Part shown: one piece after another, positions 41,824-50,661 of the stretch
How the letters are laid out: each line of letters starts with the position of its first letter
How positions within the stretch are numbered: position 1 is the first letter of the stretch
Assembly (NCBI GenBank): GCA_034005275.1
Contig: JAVEVA010000002.1
Span: 1-64,000, forward strand
Origin: Thauera sp034005275
Lineage (GTDB): Bacteria > Pseudomonadota > Gammaproteobacteria > Burkholderiales > Rhodocyclaceae
DNA: 64,000 nt
Direction: 5' to 3'
The notes under the pieces: model-generated
Told to the model about the DNA's origin: nothing
Seen by the model: the letters and a program-made list of their open reading frames with translations, nothing else
Databases searched by the model: none
Made by a program: the position numbers and the translations under genes

Positions 41824-42924
41824 TCAGCGTGCTGCTGCCAGCGCAGCCGCATAGCGCAGCAGCATGTCCTCAAGCAGCAGGCGCAGGTTGAGCGGATGAC
41901 GGGACAGCTTGCGCAACTGGATCAGCGCATTGTAACAGCCGCTGAGCGCCGCAATGCCCGGTCGAGCCGCCAGAGAGGCGAGGACTTCATGCTGCTGTGG
42001 GAAAAAACGCGCTTGCCCGCCGAGACGCAACATCAGCAGATCACTCACCCAGCACTGCATCCAGTCGATCAGCTGCGGCAGCTCGAACGCGGCTTTCTGC
42101 GCGTCTTTCGATTTGAGCCAACTTTCCCACTCCGCCGCCAGCCGCAGACAGTCATCCGTGCGTAGATTGCCGACATCGCGCACGAAGCGGCCGAGGATGC
42201 TTTCCATGCCGGCAGCTTCCATGCGCTCCGCCGCCAGCGGCAAACCACCGCTCAAGGCGAGCAAAGCCAGCCGGGCCGGTGAGGCATTGGCTGTCCATTG
42301 CGCCAGCGCGGCCGCACTCGGGCGGCTGAACGGCCAGTGCTGGCAACGGCTGCGGATGGTGGGCAGCAACTGGCGCGGCGAAGCTGACAGCAACAGAAAA
42401 AAACAGCCTGCCGGCGGCTCTTCCAGCAGCTTGAGCAAGCCATTGGCCGTCACCGCGTTCATCGCTTCGGCTGGCTCGATGATCACCACCCGTCGCCCGC
42501 CCTGATGGGCAGTAAGGCTCAGCGCTTCCTGCAGCGCACGCACCTGGTCGATGACGATCTGCTGCGAAGCTTTCTTGCCACCTTCGGCGCGTTCGCTACC
42601 TTTGTCATCGCTGCCCGCGACCGACGCCGCACCTTCCGCTTCTGCGGCGGCATCGAGCCGCGCTGCTTCAGCTGCCGGCATCAGCTTGAAGAAATCCGGA
42701 TGAGTGCCGGCGCGCTGCCAATGACAAGGTTGGCAATGGCCGCAGGCAAAACCATCTTCGCCCGGCTGCGCGCACAGCAAGCGTCCGGCGAGCGCTTCGG
42801 CAAACTGGCGTTTGCCCAGTCCTGGCGGTCCGGTCAACAGCAAGGCGTGCGGCAAGCGCTCGCCGAGCGTGAGCACGCGCTGCCAGCTCGTCTGCAGCCA
42901 GGGCTGGATCATGCCGGCAGCCAT
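41824..42924 (-). CDS. holB: DNA polymerase III subunit delta'
   Basis: Clamp-loader AAA+ subunit. The P-loop-like LLLTGPPGLGKRQFAEAL is visible, followed by a zinc module with CAQPGEDGFACGHCQPC and the sensor KLLEEPPAGCFFLLLS. The 366 residues are within range. The start codon lies in the tmk 3' end (16 bp overlap). Either Met 1 or Met 5 could start. Confidence 0.94.
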   Translation of the reverse strand: MAAGMIQPWLQTSWQRVLTLGERLPHALLLTGPPGLGKRQFAEALAGRLLCAQPGEDGFACGHCQPCHWQRAGTHPDFFKLMPAAEAARLDAAAEAEGAASVAGSDDKGSERAEGGKKASQQIVIDQVRALQEALSLTAHQGGRRVVIIEPAEAMNAVTANGLLKLLEEPPAGCFFLLLSASPRQLLPTIRSRCQHWPFSRPSAAALAQWTANASPARLALLALSGGLPLAAERMEAAGMESILGRFVRDVGNLRTDDCLRLAAEWESWLKSKDAQKAAFELPQLIDWMQCWVSDLLMLRLGGQARFFPQQHEVLASLAARPGIAALSGCYNALIQLRKLSRHPLNLRLLLEDMLLRYAAALAAAR

Positions 42925-43541
42925 CCAGCGAGCAGGCCCACCAGCAGAGCGCTGATCTGCGCCGGCGGCTGCTGGGCATCAATCACCTGAAAACGTGTCC
43001 CTGCCTGACGCGCACGCTGCAGATAGGCCTCACGCACACGAGCGAAAAAAGCTTCCTGCTCCCGCTCGAAGCGATCCGGCGTCTGATTGCTCGCGGCCCG
43101 GCGCGCGGCGGCCACCGCCGGCGGCAGATCGAACAGCACGGTCAGATCGGGCTGCAGAGCCGGATGGACCCAGGTTTCGAGCGCGGTGAACTTGTCTTCG
43201 TCGAGCCCGCGTCCGCCAACCTGATACGCATAGCTGGCATCGGAAAAACGGTCACACAACACCCAGCGCCCGGCAGCCAGTGCCGGTTCGATCACCTGGG
43301 CGAGGTGTTCGCGGCGCGCGGCAAACATCAGCATCGCCTCGGTTTCAAGATGCATCGGCTCATGGAGCAGGATCGCGCGCAGTTGCTCGCCCAGCGGCGT
43401 GCCGCCGGGTTCGCGGCTGTGCACCACTTCGATGCCATGTTGTTCGAGCAGCGCACGCACTGCGTCGATCTGGGTGCTCTTGCCGGCGCCATCGATGCCT
43501 TCAAAAGTGATGAAGCGCCCGCGCGCTGCCGTCGCTGTCAC
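42909..43541 (-). CDS. tmk: Thymidylate kinase
   Basis: Phosphorylates dTMP to dTDP. The Walker A motif FEGIDGAGKSTQ, the DR motif CDRFSDASYAYQ and the flexible LID around ARRAASNQTPDRFE are present. Its 210-residue length is typical. It overlaps mltG by 4 bp and holB by 16 bp, in the usual mltG-tmk-holB order. Confidence 0.97.
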   Translation of the reverse strand: MTATAARGRFITFEGIDGAGKSTQIDAVRALLEQHGIEVVHSREPGGTPLGEQLRAILLHEPMHLETEAMLMFAARREHLAQVIEPALAAGRWVLCDRFSDASYAYQVGGRGLDEDKFTALETWVHPALQPDLTVLFDLPPAVAAARRAASNQTPDRFEREQEAFFARVREAYLQRARQAGTRFQVIDAQQPPAQISALLVGLLAGWLPA

Positions 43542-44551
43542 TGCCGACCTCCATTGCCCTGCTTGCGGATGAAGCGATTCACCGCCCGGTTGTGTTCATT
43601 CAGGTTGCGCGAAAACTCACTGCTGCCATCACCACGCGCAACAAAGTAGAAATAATCACTCGCCTGTGGCTGCACGGCCGCGCGCAAGGCAGCCACTCCG
43701 GGCATGGCAATCGGTGTTGGCGGCAGGCCGGGGCGAGTGTAAGTGTTCCATGGGTGATCGGTGGTGAGGTGCTTGCGGCGCAAACGACCATCAAAATCAC
43801 TGCCGAGACCGTAGATCACCGTCGGATCGGTCTGCAAAGGCATGCCGACCCGCAAGCGGTTGGCAAACACCGAAGCGACCAGCGGCCGATCCGCTTCGCG
43901 GCCGGTTTCCTTCTCGACGATCGAGGCGAGGATCAGCAGTTCGTAGGGCGTTTTCAGCGGCAGGTTGGGGGCGCGCGCTACCCACACTTCATCGAGGTGT
44001 CGCTGCATCGCCTGGTAAGCACGCTTGAGCACACCCGACACCGGCGCCCGGCGATCGGTGAGATAGGTATCAGGCAGGAACAGGCCTTCCGCCTGGGGTT
44101 CGCTGGCACCGATGCGTGCCAGCACTTCAGCATCGCTCAGACCGAGGGTGTCGGCTTCGAGCGCCGGATTGCTTTCCAGCGCAGCGCGCAACTGGCGGAA
44201 AGTCCAGCCTTCGACCAACAGCACTGCGGTCTGCGACACATCACCACTGGAGAGCTTGAGCACCAGCTGCCAGGGGGTGATGCCGCGCGTGACTTCATAG
44301 CTGCCGGCCTTGATCAGATGGGCATGTCCGCTTGCCCGCGCCAGCAAGCTGAGCAGAACAGGATTGACCTCCACCCCGGCTTCGGCAATGCGTTCGGCCG
44401 CCTGACGCATGCCGCTTCCCTTGGGCACGACAAACTCGACCACTTCGGTCTGCAGACTCAGCGGTCGATGAATCAACCAACCGCCAAGCGCCACCGCCAG
44501 GATGGCCAACACGATCAGCAACAGGGAAAGGCGCAACAACAGTCGGAACAT
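43538..44551 (-). CDS. mltG: Endolytic murein transglycosylase MltG
   Basis: Inner membrane lytic transglycosylase that ends glycan strand growth. One N-terminal membrane helix (LLRLSLLLIVLAILAVALGGWLI) is followed by a LysM-like region and the YceG catalytic domain with LLILASIVEKETG (catalytic Glu), VASVFANRLR and LQTDPTVIYG. Length 337 is normal. It is first of the mltG-tmk-holB-pilZ-tatD group and diverges from ygfZ. Confidence 0.96.
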   Translation of the reverse strand: MFRLLLRLSLLLIVLAILAVALGGWLIHRPLSLQTEVVEFVVPKGSGMRQAAERIAEAGVEVNPVLLSLLARASGHAHLIKAGSYEVTRGITPWQLVLKLSSGDVSQTAVLLVEGWTFRQLRAALESNPALEADTLGLSDAEVLARIGASEPQAEGLFLPDTYLTDRRAPVSGVLKRAYQAMQRHLDEVWVARAPNLPLKTPYELLILASIVEKETGREADRPLVASVFANRLRVGMPLQTDPTVIYGLGSDFDGRLRRKHLTTDHPWNTYTRPGLPPTPIAMPGVAALRAAVQPQASDYFYFVARGDGSSEFSRNLNEHNRAVNRFIRKQGNGGRQ

Positions 44552-44664
44552 GGCAGGATGGAAAGACCATGGCGGGCCCGGGGACGACCCCGGACAAACG
44601 GCCGCCTATAATACTGCATTCGTCACCAATGAATTCGACGGCGCCAGCATCGAGGCCTGATTGT

Positions 44665-44698
44665 CAGCCCCTTGCCAGCCCCTTGTCAGCACCCTTGC
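44665..44698. repeat. Tandem 11-12 bp repeats upstream of ygfZ
   Basis: CAGCCCCTTGC, CAGCCCCTTGT and CAGCACCCTTGC follow each other at 44665-44698, in the mltG/ygfZ divergent region. They are not related to a gene end. Confidence 0.65.
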
Positions 44699-44766
44699 CA
44701 ATCGCCGGCAGCCGACAAATTCCCCCTGGCTACGCCTCTTCTTTTCCTCTATCCCTGCCCGAGACC

Positions 44767-45831
44767 ATGACTGCCTGGACTGATTTTCTGCAACGTGAAG
44801 GTTTCACCCTTGAAGAAACCGGCGCTGCCAGCTTGAGCGCTGCTGCCACCACCACCGCGGGCGACTGCGTGATCATTCCGCTGCCCCAGCTTGGCGTCCT
44901 TCATGCCGCAGGCGCGGATGCCGCCAGCTATCTGCACAACCTGCTGTCCAACGAAGTGCAGCAACTGCCGGCCGATGGTCTGGTGTGGAACAGCCTCAAC
45001 ACCCCAAAAGGGCGGATGATTGCCAACTTCCTGCTCTGGCCGGAAGTGGATGCTGCCGCAGCCAGCGCTGACCAGCCCGCTGCCATCCGCCTGCTCGCCA
45101 GTGCCGACCTCATCGCCGGCCTGCACAAGCGGCTGTCGATGTACATCCTGCGCAGCAAGGTCAAGCTGAGCGATCCCGCTGCCAAGCTGGCAGTGTTTGC
45201 CTTGTGTGGCGCAGCGGCTGCCACCCTGCTGGCGAGCGCCGGTCTGCCCCGGCCGGCGAGCGACATGAGTCAGTGCGCCGAAGGCGGACTGCGGGTGCTG
45301 CGGCTGGCGGCCGATCATTTCATCCTGATCGCGGACCAGGATGCTGCCATCCGCCAGTTTGCTGCCCTGCAGGCCGCCGGGGCGCAGAAGGCGGGCAGCC
45401 GCCGCTGGCAGCTGCAGCTCATTCGTGCCGGCCTCGCGCTGATCAGCGAAGCGGTGCGCGAGGAATTCGTTGCCCAGATGATCAATTTTGAACTCACCGG
45501 CGGAGTGAATTTCAAGAAAGGCTGTTATCCCGGACAGGAAATCGTTGCTCGCGCGCAGTATCTTGGCAAGGTCAAGCGCCGCATGTACCGCCTGAGCAGC
45601 AGCACGCCGCTGGCCGCTGAAGCGCTGCCCGCAGCAGGCAGCGAAATTTTCAATGCTGCCGGCGAAAGCGTGGGCAAACTGGTCAATGCGGCACCGAACA
45701 CAGCGGGTGGCATCGAGTTGCTTGCCGTCCTGCAAAGCAGTGCCACCGAACAGGCGGACGCAGTTCTGCACCTCGCTCAGGCTGACGGCCCTGCGCTGCA
45801 GTTGCAGTCGCTGCCCTATGCCCTGCCCTGA
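44767..45831 (+). CDS. ygfZ: Folate-binding YgfZ/GcvT-family Fe-S cluster repair protein
   Basis: A 354-residue tetrahydrofolate-binding protein needed for some iron-sulfur enzymes. The family signature KKGCYPGQEIVARAQYLGKVKRR is clear, with the conserved reactive Cys. The start ATG at 44767 gives MTAWTDFLQREGFTLEE; the frame upstream is repeat-rich non-coding DNA. It is followed by the NRDE gene after 89 bp. Confidence 0.93.
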   Translation: MTAWTDFLQREGFTLEETGAASLSAAATTTAGDCVIIPLPQLGVLHAAGADAASYLHNLLSNEVQQLPADGLVWNSLNTPKGRMIANFLLWPEVDAAAASADQPAAIRLLASADLIAGLHKRLSMYILRSKVKLSDPAAKLAVFALCGAAAATLLASAGLPRPASDMSQCAEGGLRVLRLAADHFILIADQDAAIRQFAALQAAGAQKAGSRRWQLQLIRAGLALISEAVREEFVAQMINFELTGGVNFKKGCYPGQEIVARAQYLGKVKRRMYRLSSSTPLAAEALPAAGSEIFNAAGESVGKLVNAAPNTAGGIELLAVLQSSATEQADAVLHLAQADGPALQLQSLPYALP

Positions 45832-45859
45832 ACGCAACAATCCCGAGCGCAACAATCAG
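45830..45859. repeat. 15-bp tandem repeat at the ygfZ stop codon
   Basis: GAACGCAACAATCCC (45830-45844) starts in the ygfZ stop codon, and GAGCGCAACAATCAG (45845-45859) follows directly. Confidence 0.75.
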
Positions 45860-45920
45860 CTCGCACGCAGCGCCCGACAAGCGAGCTTCCAGCCACTTTC
45901 AACCTGCCCCGTTTCCGACC

Positions 45921-46715
45921 ATGTGCCTGATTGCCTTTGCCTGGCAGTGCCATGAGGACTACCCCCTCATCGTGCTCGCCAATCGCGACGAATTTTTCCA
46001 GCGCCCGGCGCAGCCGGCACACTGGTGGGCCGACGCCCCTGCCCTGCTCGCCGGCCGCGACCTGCAGGCCGGCGGCAGCTGGATGGGCTTGAGCGCCAGT
46101 GGCCGTTTTGCCGCGCTGACCAACTTCCGCGAGCCGAGCCGGCCCGCCGTCGATGCACCTTCACGGGGCGCGCTGGTTCGCGCAGCACTTGAAAGCACCG
46201 AGACGGCCCACGACCAGCTGCAGGCACTCGCCGGCCACAGCGCCCGCTATGCCGGTTTCAACCTGCTGCTCAGCGACGGCCAGACGCTCGGGGTACTTGA
46301 AAGCCACACCGGCATGGTCAACATGCTTGAAGCCGGTGTGTACGGCCTGTCGAATCACCTGCTCGACAGCCCCTGGCCCAAGCTGCTCAAGGTACGCGAA
46401 GGCCTGCGCCAATGGCTGAGCGCGGAGGCCGGAGCAACTGCTTCATCCAGCCTGCCTGATGCCGCTGCCGCACTCACCCTGCAACTCCTGCGCGACGACC
46501 AGCCGGTAGCTGATCAAGACCTGCCCACCACCGGCCTGAGCCTCGAATGGGAACGCGCCCTCTCCGCCCCTTTCATCCGCGCCCCCGGCTACGGCACGCG
46601 CTGCACCAGCCTGGTCTGCCTTGCCCGCAACGGCGTTACTCAGTTGCGCGAATGGAGCTGGGACGAACACGGTCAACTGCGCAGCGAAGTCAACCACCGC
46701 TTTCCCCAACCGTAG
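45921..46715 (+). CDS. NRDE (TANGO2-like) family protein
   Basis: A 264-residue protein starting MCLIAFAWQCHEDYPLIVLANRDEFFQRP; the NRDE motif names the family, and the N-terminal Cys2 resembles that of Ntn-type amidohydrolases. Eukaryotic TANGO2 is linked to lipid and heme handling; the bacterial role is unknown. GSWMGLSASGRFAALTNFRE and TRCTSLVCL are other family motifs. Confidence 0.9.
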   Translation: MCLIAFAWQCHEDYPLIVLANRDEFFQRPAQPAHWWADAPALLAGRDLQAGGSWMGLSASGRFAALTNFREPSRPAVDAPSRGALVRAALESTETAHDQLQALAGHSARYAGFNLLLSDGQTLGVLESHTGMVNMLEAGVYGLSNHLLDSPWPKLLKVREGLRQWLSAEAGATASSSLPDAAAALTLQLLRDDQPVADQDLPTTGLSLEWERALSAPFIRAPGYGTRCTSLVCLARNGVTQLREWSWDEHGQLRSEVNHRFPQP

Positions 46716-46891
46716 GGCGCGGATCAAGCAAGCGCAACGCCGAACCGGCGGCGGGGCGTGACGCACACGAACAGGCGACAACGCCATATCCTGCCGTAGG
46801 GGCAGGCCTTGTGCCTGCCCGGATCACGCGCAGCGCTGGGGGAACTCAAACCAGCCGGGGGGCCACAAAGGCCATCCTTGCCGCAGGGTGC
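46716..46891. other. Convergent intergenic region with a REP-like hairpin
   Basis: This region between the NRDE and spermidine synthase-like genes contains no gene. It holds a GTAGGGGC hairpin (entered separately) and GC-rich sequence without a classical terminator. Confidence 0.6.
46796..46822. repeat. REP-like hairpin with GTAG head
   Basis: GTAG is followed by GGGCAGGC (46800-46807), a 5-nt loop and GCCTGCCC (46813-46820), an 8-bp perfect stem. GTAG before a GC-rich imperfect palindrome is the hallmark of REP elements linked to RAYT transposases. It may also serve as a terminator-like end, although no U tract follows. Confidence 0.6.
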
Positions 46892-47641
46892 TTATGAAGC
46901 GCTACCCTCGCGGCGGCTTTCGAGGCGTTTCAGAATGCGCTGGCTGATGTCGCCGACGTTGAAGCTATGGACCAGGTCAAGCTGGGCAGTGCGATCATGC
47001 AGCTGCTTGCGGGTGGGAATGCGCGCGCCGTGGCCGAGGGCGAAGCTGATGCGGTTGTCGCCTTCTTCAGCAGGGATGCTCAATACCCGACCGGCAAACG
47101 CTTCGCGCAGGCGGGCGATATAGACCGGATAACGCGGATCGCCGGCCCACAGATTGATCGCCATCACTCCCTGCGGGCTGAGCGCGCGTTCGCAATCGGC
47201 ATAGAAATCCATGCTGCTCAGCTCAGGCGGCAAGCCTTTGGCATTGAAGCCGTCGACCAGCAGCACGTCGACCGGCGCTTCGAGATTGCGCAGGTGGGCC
47301 GCGCCGTCCGCGCAGATGATGCGGAAATGGTCATCGTCCGCCGGAATGGCGAACTGCTCACGCAGGGCTATCACTTCCGGATTGATCTCGACGGCAGTGA
47401 AACGCACCGTTGGCAGGGTGTACAGACAATACTTGGCCAGCGAGCCGCCACCAAGGCCGATCATCAGGATGTCGGCCGGCTGCGGGCAGAACAACAGGAA
47501 GCCCATCATCGCCCGCGTATAGTCGAGCGCAAGCAGATGAGGGTAGCTCATCGACATCATGCTCTGCACGGTGAGCCCGTTGAACTGCAGCGAACGCAGA
47601 TCACCAAAATCATTGACGTGAGGCTGATCATGAGCGCTCAT
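46892..47641 (-). CDS. Spermidine synthase-like protein
   Basis: A 249-residue Rossmann-fold protein of the polyamine aminopropyltransferase superfamily. ILMIGLGGGSLAKYCLYTLP binds the decarboxylated SAM or a similar ligand, and TAVEINPEVIALREQF, ICADGAAHLR and VDVLLVDGFNAKGLP follow the spermidine synthase order. It lacks an obvious N-terminal beta-barrel domain of true SpeE, so its exact activity is uncertain. It precedes the L,D-transpeptidase gene on the same strand (10 bp). Confidence 0.85.
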   Translation of the reverse strand: MSAHDQPHVNDFGDLRSLQFNGLTVQSMMSMSYPHLLALDYTRAMMGFLLFCPQPADILMIGLGGGSLAKYCLYTLPTVRFTAVEINPEVIALREQFAIPADDDHFRIICADGAAHLRNLEAPVDVLLVDGFNAKGLPPELSSMDFYADCERALSPQGVMAINLWAGDPRYPVYIARLREAFAGRVLSIPAEEGDNRISFALGHGARIPTRKQLHDRTAQLDLVHSFNVGDISQRILKRLESRREGSAS

Positions 47642-47651
47642 TCACCACTCC

Positions 47652-48131
47652 TCACGGACAGATGTCGACCCGGGTGCCGCAGCCGACCCAGTCAAACAAT
47701 TCGATGATATCTGCATTGCGCATGCGCACGCAGCCGTGCGAGCCGGGCACGCCCATCAACTGATCATCCCCGGTGCCGTGCAGATAGATGTAGCGCCGCA
47801 TGGTATCGACGTCACCGAGACGATTGAAACCCGGCTCCTCGCCACACAGCCACAGGATGCGGCTGAGAATCCAGTCGCGCTCAGGATGAGCGGCGGCCAG
47901 TTCCGGCGTCCAGATTTCGCCAGTCGGCCGGCGGCCACGAAACACCGCTCCGGCCGGAGCGCCGCCGCCGATGCAGGCGCGTATGCGGTGACGGCCGCGC
48001 GGCGTGCAGTAGCTGCCCTGGCGCTCGCCTGCACCTTTGCTGGCCGTCGACACTGCATAGCTGCGCACGCACTGCCCCTGCTCATTGAACACCTCCAGGC
48101 GCTGGGTGCCGAGCTCAACCCGCAAACGCAT
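47652..48131 (-). CDS. L,D-transpeptidase (YkuD domain)
   Basis: A 159-residue YkuD-fold protein: the active-site segment HGTGDDQLMGVPGSHGCVRM has the catalytic His and Cys (SHGCVRM). No signal peptide is visible (starts MRLRVELGTQRLEVF), which is unusual for an enzyme that acts on peptidoglycan, although this form is common in betaproteobacteria. It directly abuts tadA. Confidence 0.88.
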   Translation of the reverse strand: MRLRVELGTQRLEVFNEQGQCVRSYAVSTASKGAGERQGSYCTPRGRHRIRACIGGGAPAGAVFRGRRPTGEIWTPELAAAHPERDWILSRILWLCGEEPGFNRLGDVDTMRRYIYLHGTGDDQLMGVPGSHGCVRMRNADIIELFDWVGCGTRVDICP

Positions 48132-48596
48132 TCAGGCCACCATGCTGCGTTGCCGGCGGGCGGCAAAAAACGACGACAGCAGCGCGCCACATTCTTCGCC
48201 GCGCACGCCAGCTTCGACCAGCGCATGGTGATTGAGCCGCTCTTCGGCAAACAGGTCGATGATGCTGCCGGCGGCGCCGGTCTTGGGCTCGGCGGCACCA
48301 AACACCACCCGCGCGATGCGCGCCTGCATGATCGCTCCGGCACACATCACGCACGGCTCGAGGGTGACATACAGCGTGCAGCCCGGCAGGCGGTAATTGC
48401 CCAAGTGCGCCGCAGCAGCACGCAAGGCGACGATTTCGGCATGGGCAGTGGGGTCATGGCGGCGGATCGGCTGGTTGAAGCCACGGCCGACGATCTCGCC
48501 GTCACAGACCACGATCGCCCCCACCGGCACTTCATCGACGGCCCCGGCTGCGCGCGCTTCCTCAAGGGCCAGCAGCATGTAGTCATCATCATTCAT
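48132..48596 (-). CDS. tadA: tRNA-specific adenosine deaminase
   Basis: Deaminates A34 to inosine in tRNA-Arg(ACG). Zinc and catalytic motifs are HAEIVALRAA (HAE) and TLEPCVMCAGAI (PCxxC). I use the ATG at 48596 (154 residues), which overlaps the dinG stop (ATGA). The frame continues upstream to 48794, but that part is the antisense of the dinG 3' end. Confidence 0.96.
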   Translation of the reverse strand: MNDDDYMLLALEEARAAGAVDEVPVGAIVVCDGEIVGRGFNQPIRRHDPTAHAEIVALRAAAAHLGNYRLPGCTLYVTLEPCVMCAGAIMQARIARVVFGAAEPKTGAAGSIIDLFAEERLNHHALVEAGVRGEECGALLSSFFAARRQRSMVA

Positions 48597-50614
48597 CGCT
48601 TTTCTCCGGTTTTTTTGCTGCGGTGCTGCCCTTGCCCTTGCCCTTGCCCTGCCCCTGCTGCGCTGCGCGGTGGCGGCAACTGCTGGAGGAATTCGACCGC
48701 CTCCGTCAGCACCCGCGTGCGCCGCATCGGCGGCAGGCTGCGCCACACCAGCTTGCCATACGGCTTGTCGATCATGCGCGGATCGCACACGCACAGCAGG
48801 CCACGGTCACGTTCGCTGCGGATCAGCCGTCCGGCGCCCTGCTTCATGTTGATCACCGTGCGCGGCAACTGGTAATGCACAAAAGGACTCAAGCCCTGTT
48901 TCTGCATGTGCTCGACCCGCGCCGCCAGCACCGGATCGTCCGGGGTGGCAAACGGCAGCTTGTCGATCACCACCAGCGACAGCGCATCACCGGGCACATC
49001 GATCCCTTCCCAGAAACTCTGGCTCGCCACCAGCACCGCATTGCCATGCTGGCGGAAACGTTCGAGCAATTCGGTGCGTGAAGCTTCACCTTGCAGCAGC
49101 AGCGGCAGCTGTTCGCCCGCTGCCGCCAGGCCGTCGAGCAGCTCCTCATGAATGCGCCGCATCGCCCGCAGCGAAGTGCACAGCACGAACGCGCGCCCGC
49201 GCGCCGCGCGGATCAGCGGCAAAGCTACGGCCGCCACCCGTTCGGGATAGCCGGCCGCATTCGGATCAGGCATGTCCTGCGGCGCATACAGCACCGCCTG
49301 CTCGCCATAATTGAACGGACTGCCCCACACTGCCGTCTCGGGCGGCGGCTCCAGCCAGGCCAGGCCGAGTTCGCGACAGTAATGACCAAAATCGCCTTTG
49401 CCGACTGCCAGCGTCGCCGAAGTGAAAATCCACGCTTTCGGCCGCGCTTCCAGCTGACGCTTGAACACATCCGCGACATGCAGCGGCGTGGTATTGAGCA
49501 CCAATGACTGGCTGAACACTTCCAGCCAGCGGATCTGCTCCTTGCCTTCCGGTTTGCGCCAGGCCTGCAGACGGGCACTCAGCTCTTCCGTGCGCCGCAG
49601 ACAGTGGGCCAGCCCTTCCGATCGTTCGGCCTGGGTATCGAGCACTGCCTCCAGGCTGTCGACTGCCGCCTGCAAGTCCTCCAGCGCGGAGTCGAAATCC
49701 TCGTATTCCGCCGCCTGGGCCGCCGACAGACGCTGGCTGTCCATGCCGAACACCAGCCGCAGGTCACGCGCCGCTTTTTCCAGCTTGCGACTTTCGTCGA
49801 TCAGTGCCACGCAGTCGCGCGCGCCGCTCAGGGTTTCGGAACGGGTATCGCGGCCAAGTTCGAGCACCTGGGCAGTGGACAGGCTTTCACCGAAGAACAG
49901 ACTGGCCGTTTCCGGCAGCTGATGCGCTTCGTCGAACACCACCACATTGGCCGACGGCAGCAGCTCACCCATGCCTTCATCGCGCAGTGCGACATCGGCA
50001 AAAAACAGATGATGGTTGACCACCACCACTTCGGCATCCAGCGCCTCACGTCGCGCCTGCATCAGGAAACATTCATCCTTGAAGCTGCATTCCTGACCGA
50101 GACAGTTGTCGCGGGTCGAGGTCGCCGCGATCCAGGCTGCCGAGTCTTCACGCACATCACTGCACTCGGCTTTGTCGCCGCTGCGGGTGTGCTGAGCGAA
50201 GCGACCGATGGCGCGCAGATCCGCCGCATCCTGGGCATGGAGGAAACGGCCATCGCGCAGATTGCGTTCAAGATGGTAGTGACAGACGTAGTTGGCCCGC
50301 CCTTTGAGCAAGGCAATCGACACCGGTATCTTGAGCGCCGCACGCACGGTGGGCAGATCACGCTTGAACAGCTGATCCTGCAAAGTCTTGGTGCCGGTGG
50401 AAATGATCGCCTTGCCGCCAGCGAGCAGGGTCGGCACCAGATAGGCATAAGTCTTGCCGGTGCCGGTGCCGGCTTCAGCAACCAGCACCTGGTGGGCCTG
50501 AATGGCAGCGGCGATCTTCTCCGCCATCTCGATCTGCTGCGGGCGGGCATGAAAACCATCGATCGCCCGCGCCAGCTGACCATCTTCGGCAAACACGGCA
50601 CGCACTTCAAGCAT
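48593..50614 (-). CDS. ATP-dependent DNA helicase, DinG/YoaA type
   Basis: An XPD-like superfamily 2 helicase of 673 residues. Walker A AEAGTGTGKTYAY, DEAH box VVFDEAHQL and four cysteines likely to bind a [4Fe-4S] cluster (YVCHYH, NCLGQECSFKDEC) are visible, with helicase motif VI GAGRLIRSERDRG near the end. The C-terminus is a GQ repeat. ATG 50614 is preferred because GAGG lies 5 nt upstream; a GTG at 50620 is possible. It is close to YoaA/DinG, involved in replication repair. Confidence 0.93.
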   Translation of the reverse strand: MLEVRAVFAEDGQLARAIDGFHARPQQIEMAEKIAAAIQAHQVLVAEAGTGTGKTYAYLVPTLLAGGKAIISTGTKTLQDQLFKRDLPTVRAALKIPVSIALLKGRANYVCHYHLERNLRDGRFLHAQDAADLRAIGRFAQHTRSGDKAECSDVREDSAAWIAATSTRDNCLGQECSFKDECFLMQARREALDAEVVVVNHHLFFADVALRDEGMGELLPSANVVVFDEAHQLPETASLFFGESLSTAQVLELGRDTRSETLSGARDCVALIDESRKLEKAARDLRLVFGMDSQRLSAAQAAEYEDFDSALEDLQAAVDSLEAVLDTQAERSEGLAHCLRRTEELSARLQAWRKPEGKEQIRWLEVFSQSLVLNTTPLHVADVFKRQLEARPKAWIFTSATLAVGKGDFGHYCRELGLAWLEPPPETAVWGSPFNYGEQAVLYAPQDMPDPNAAGYPERVAAVALPLIRAARGRAFVLCTSLRAMRRIHEELLDGLAAAGEQLPLLLQGEASRTELLERFRQHGNAVLVASQSFWEGIDVPGDALSLVVIDKLPFATPDDPVLAARVEHMQKQGLSPFVHYQLPRTVINMKQGAGRLIRSERDRGLLCVCDPRMIDKPYGKLVWRSLPPMRRTRVLTEAVEFLQQLPPPRSAAGAGQGQGQGQHRSKKTGEKR

Positions 50615-50661
50615 GCGCACCTCGTCGGCTGCAGGCAGCGAGCAAAGTCATCGCCAGCATC

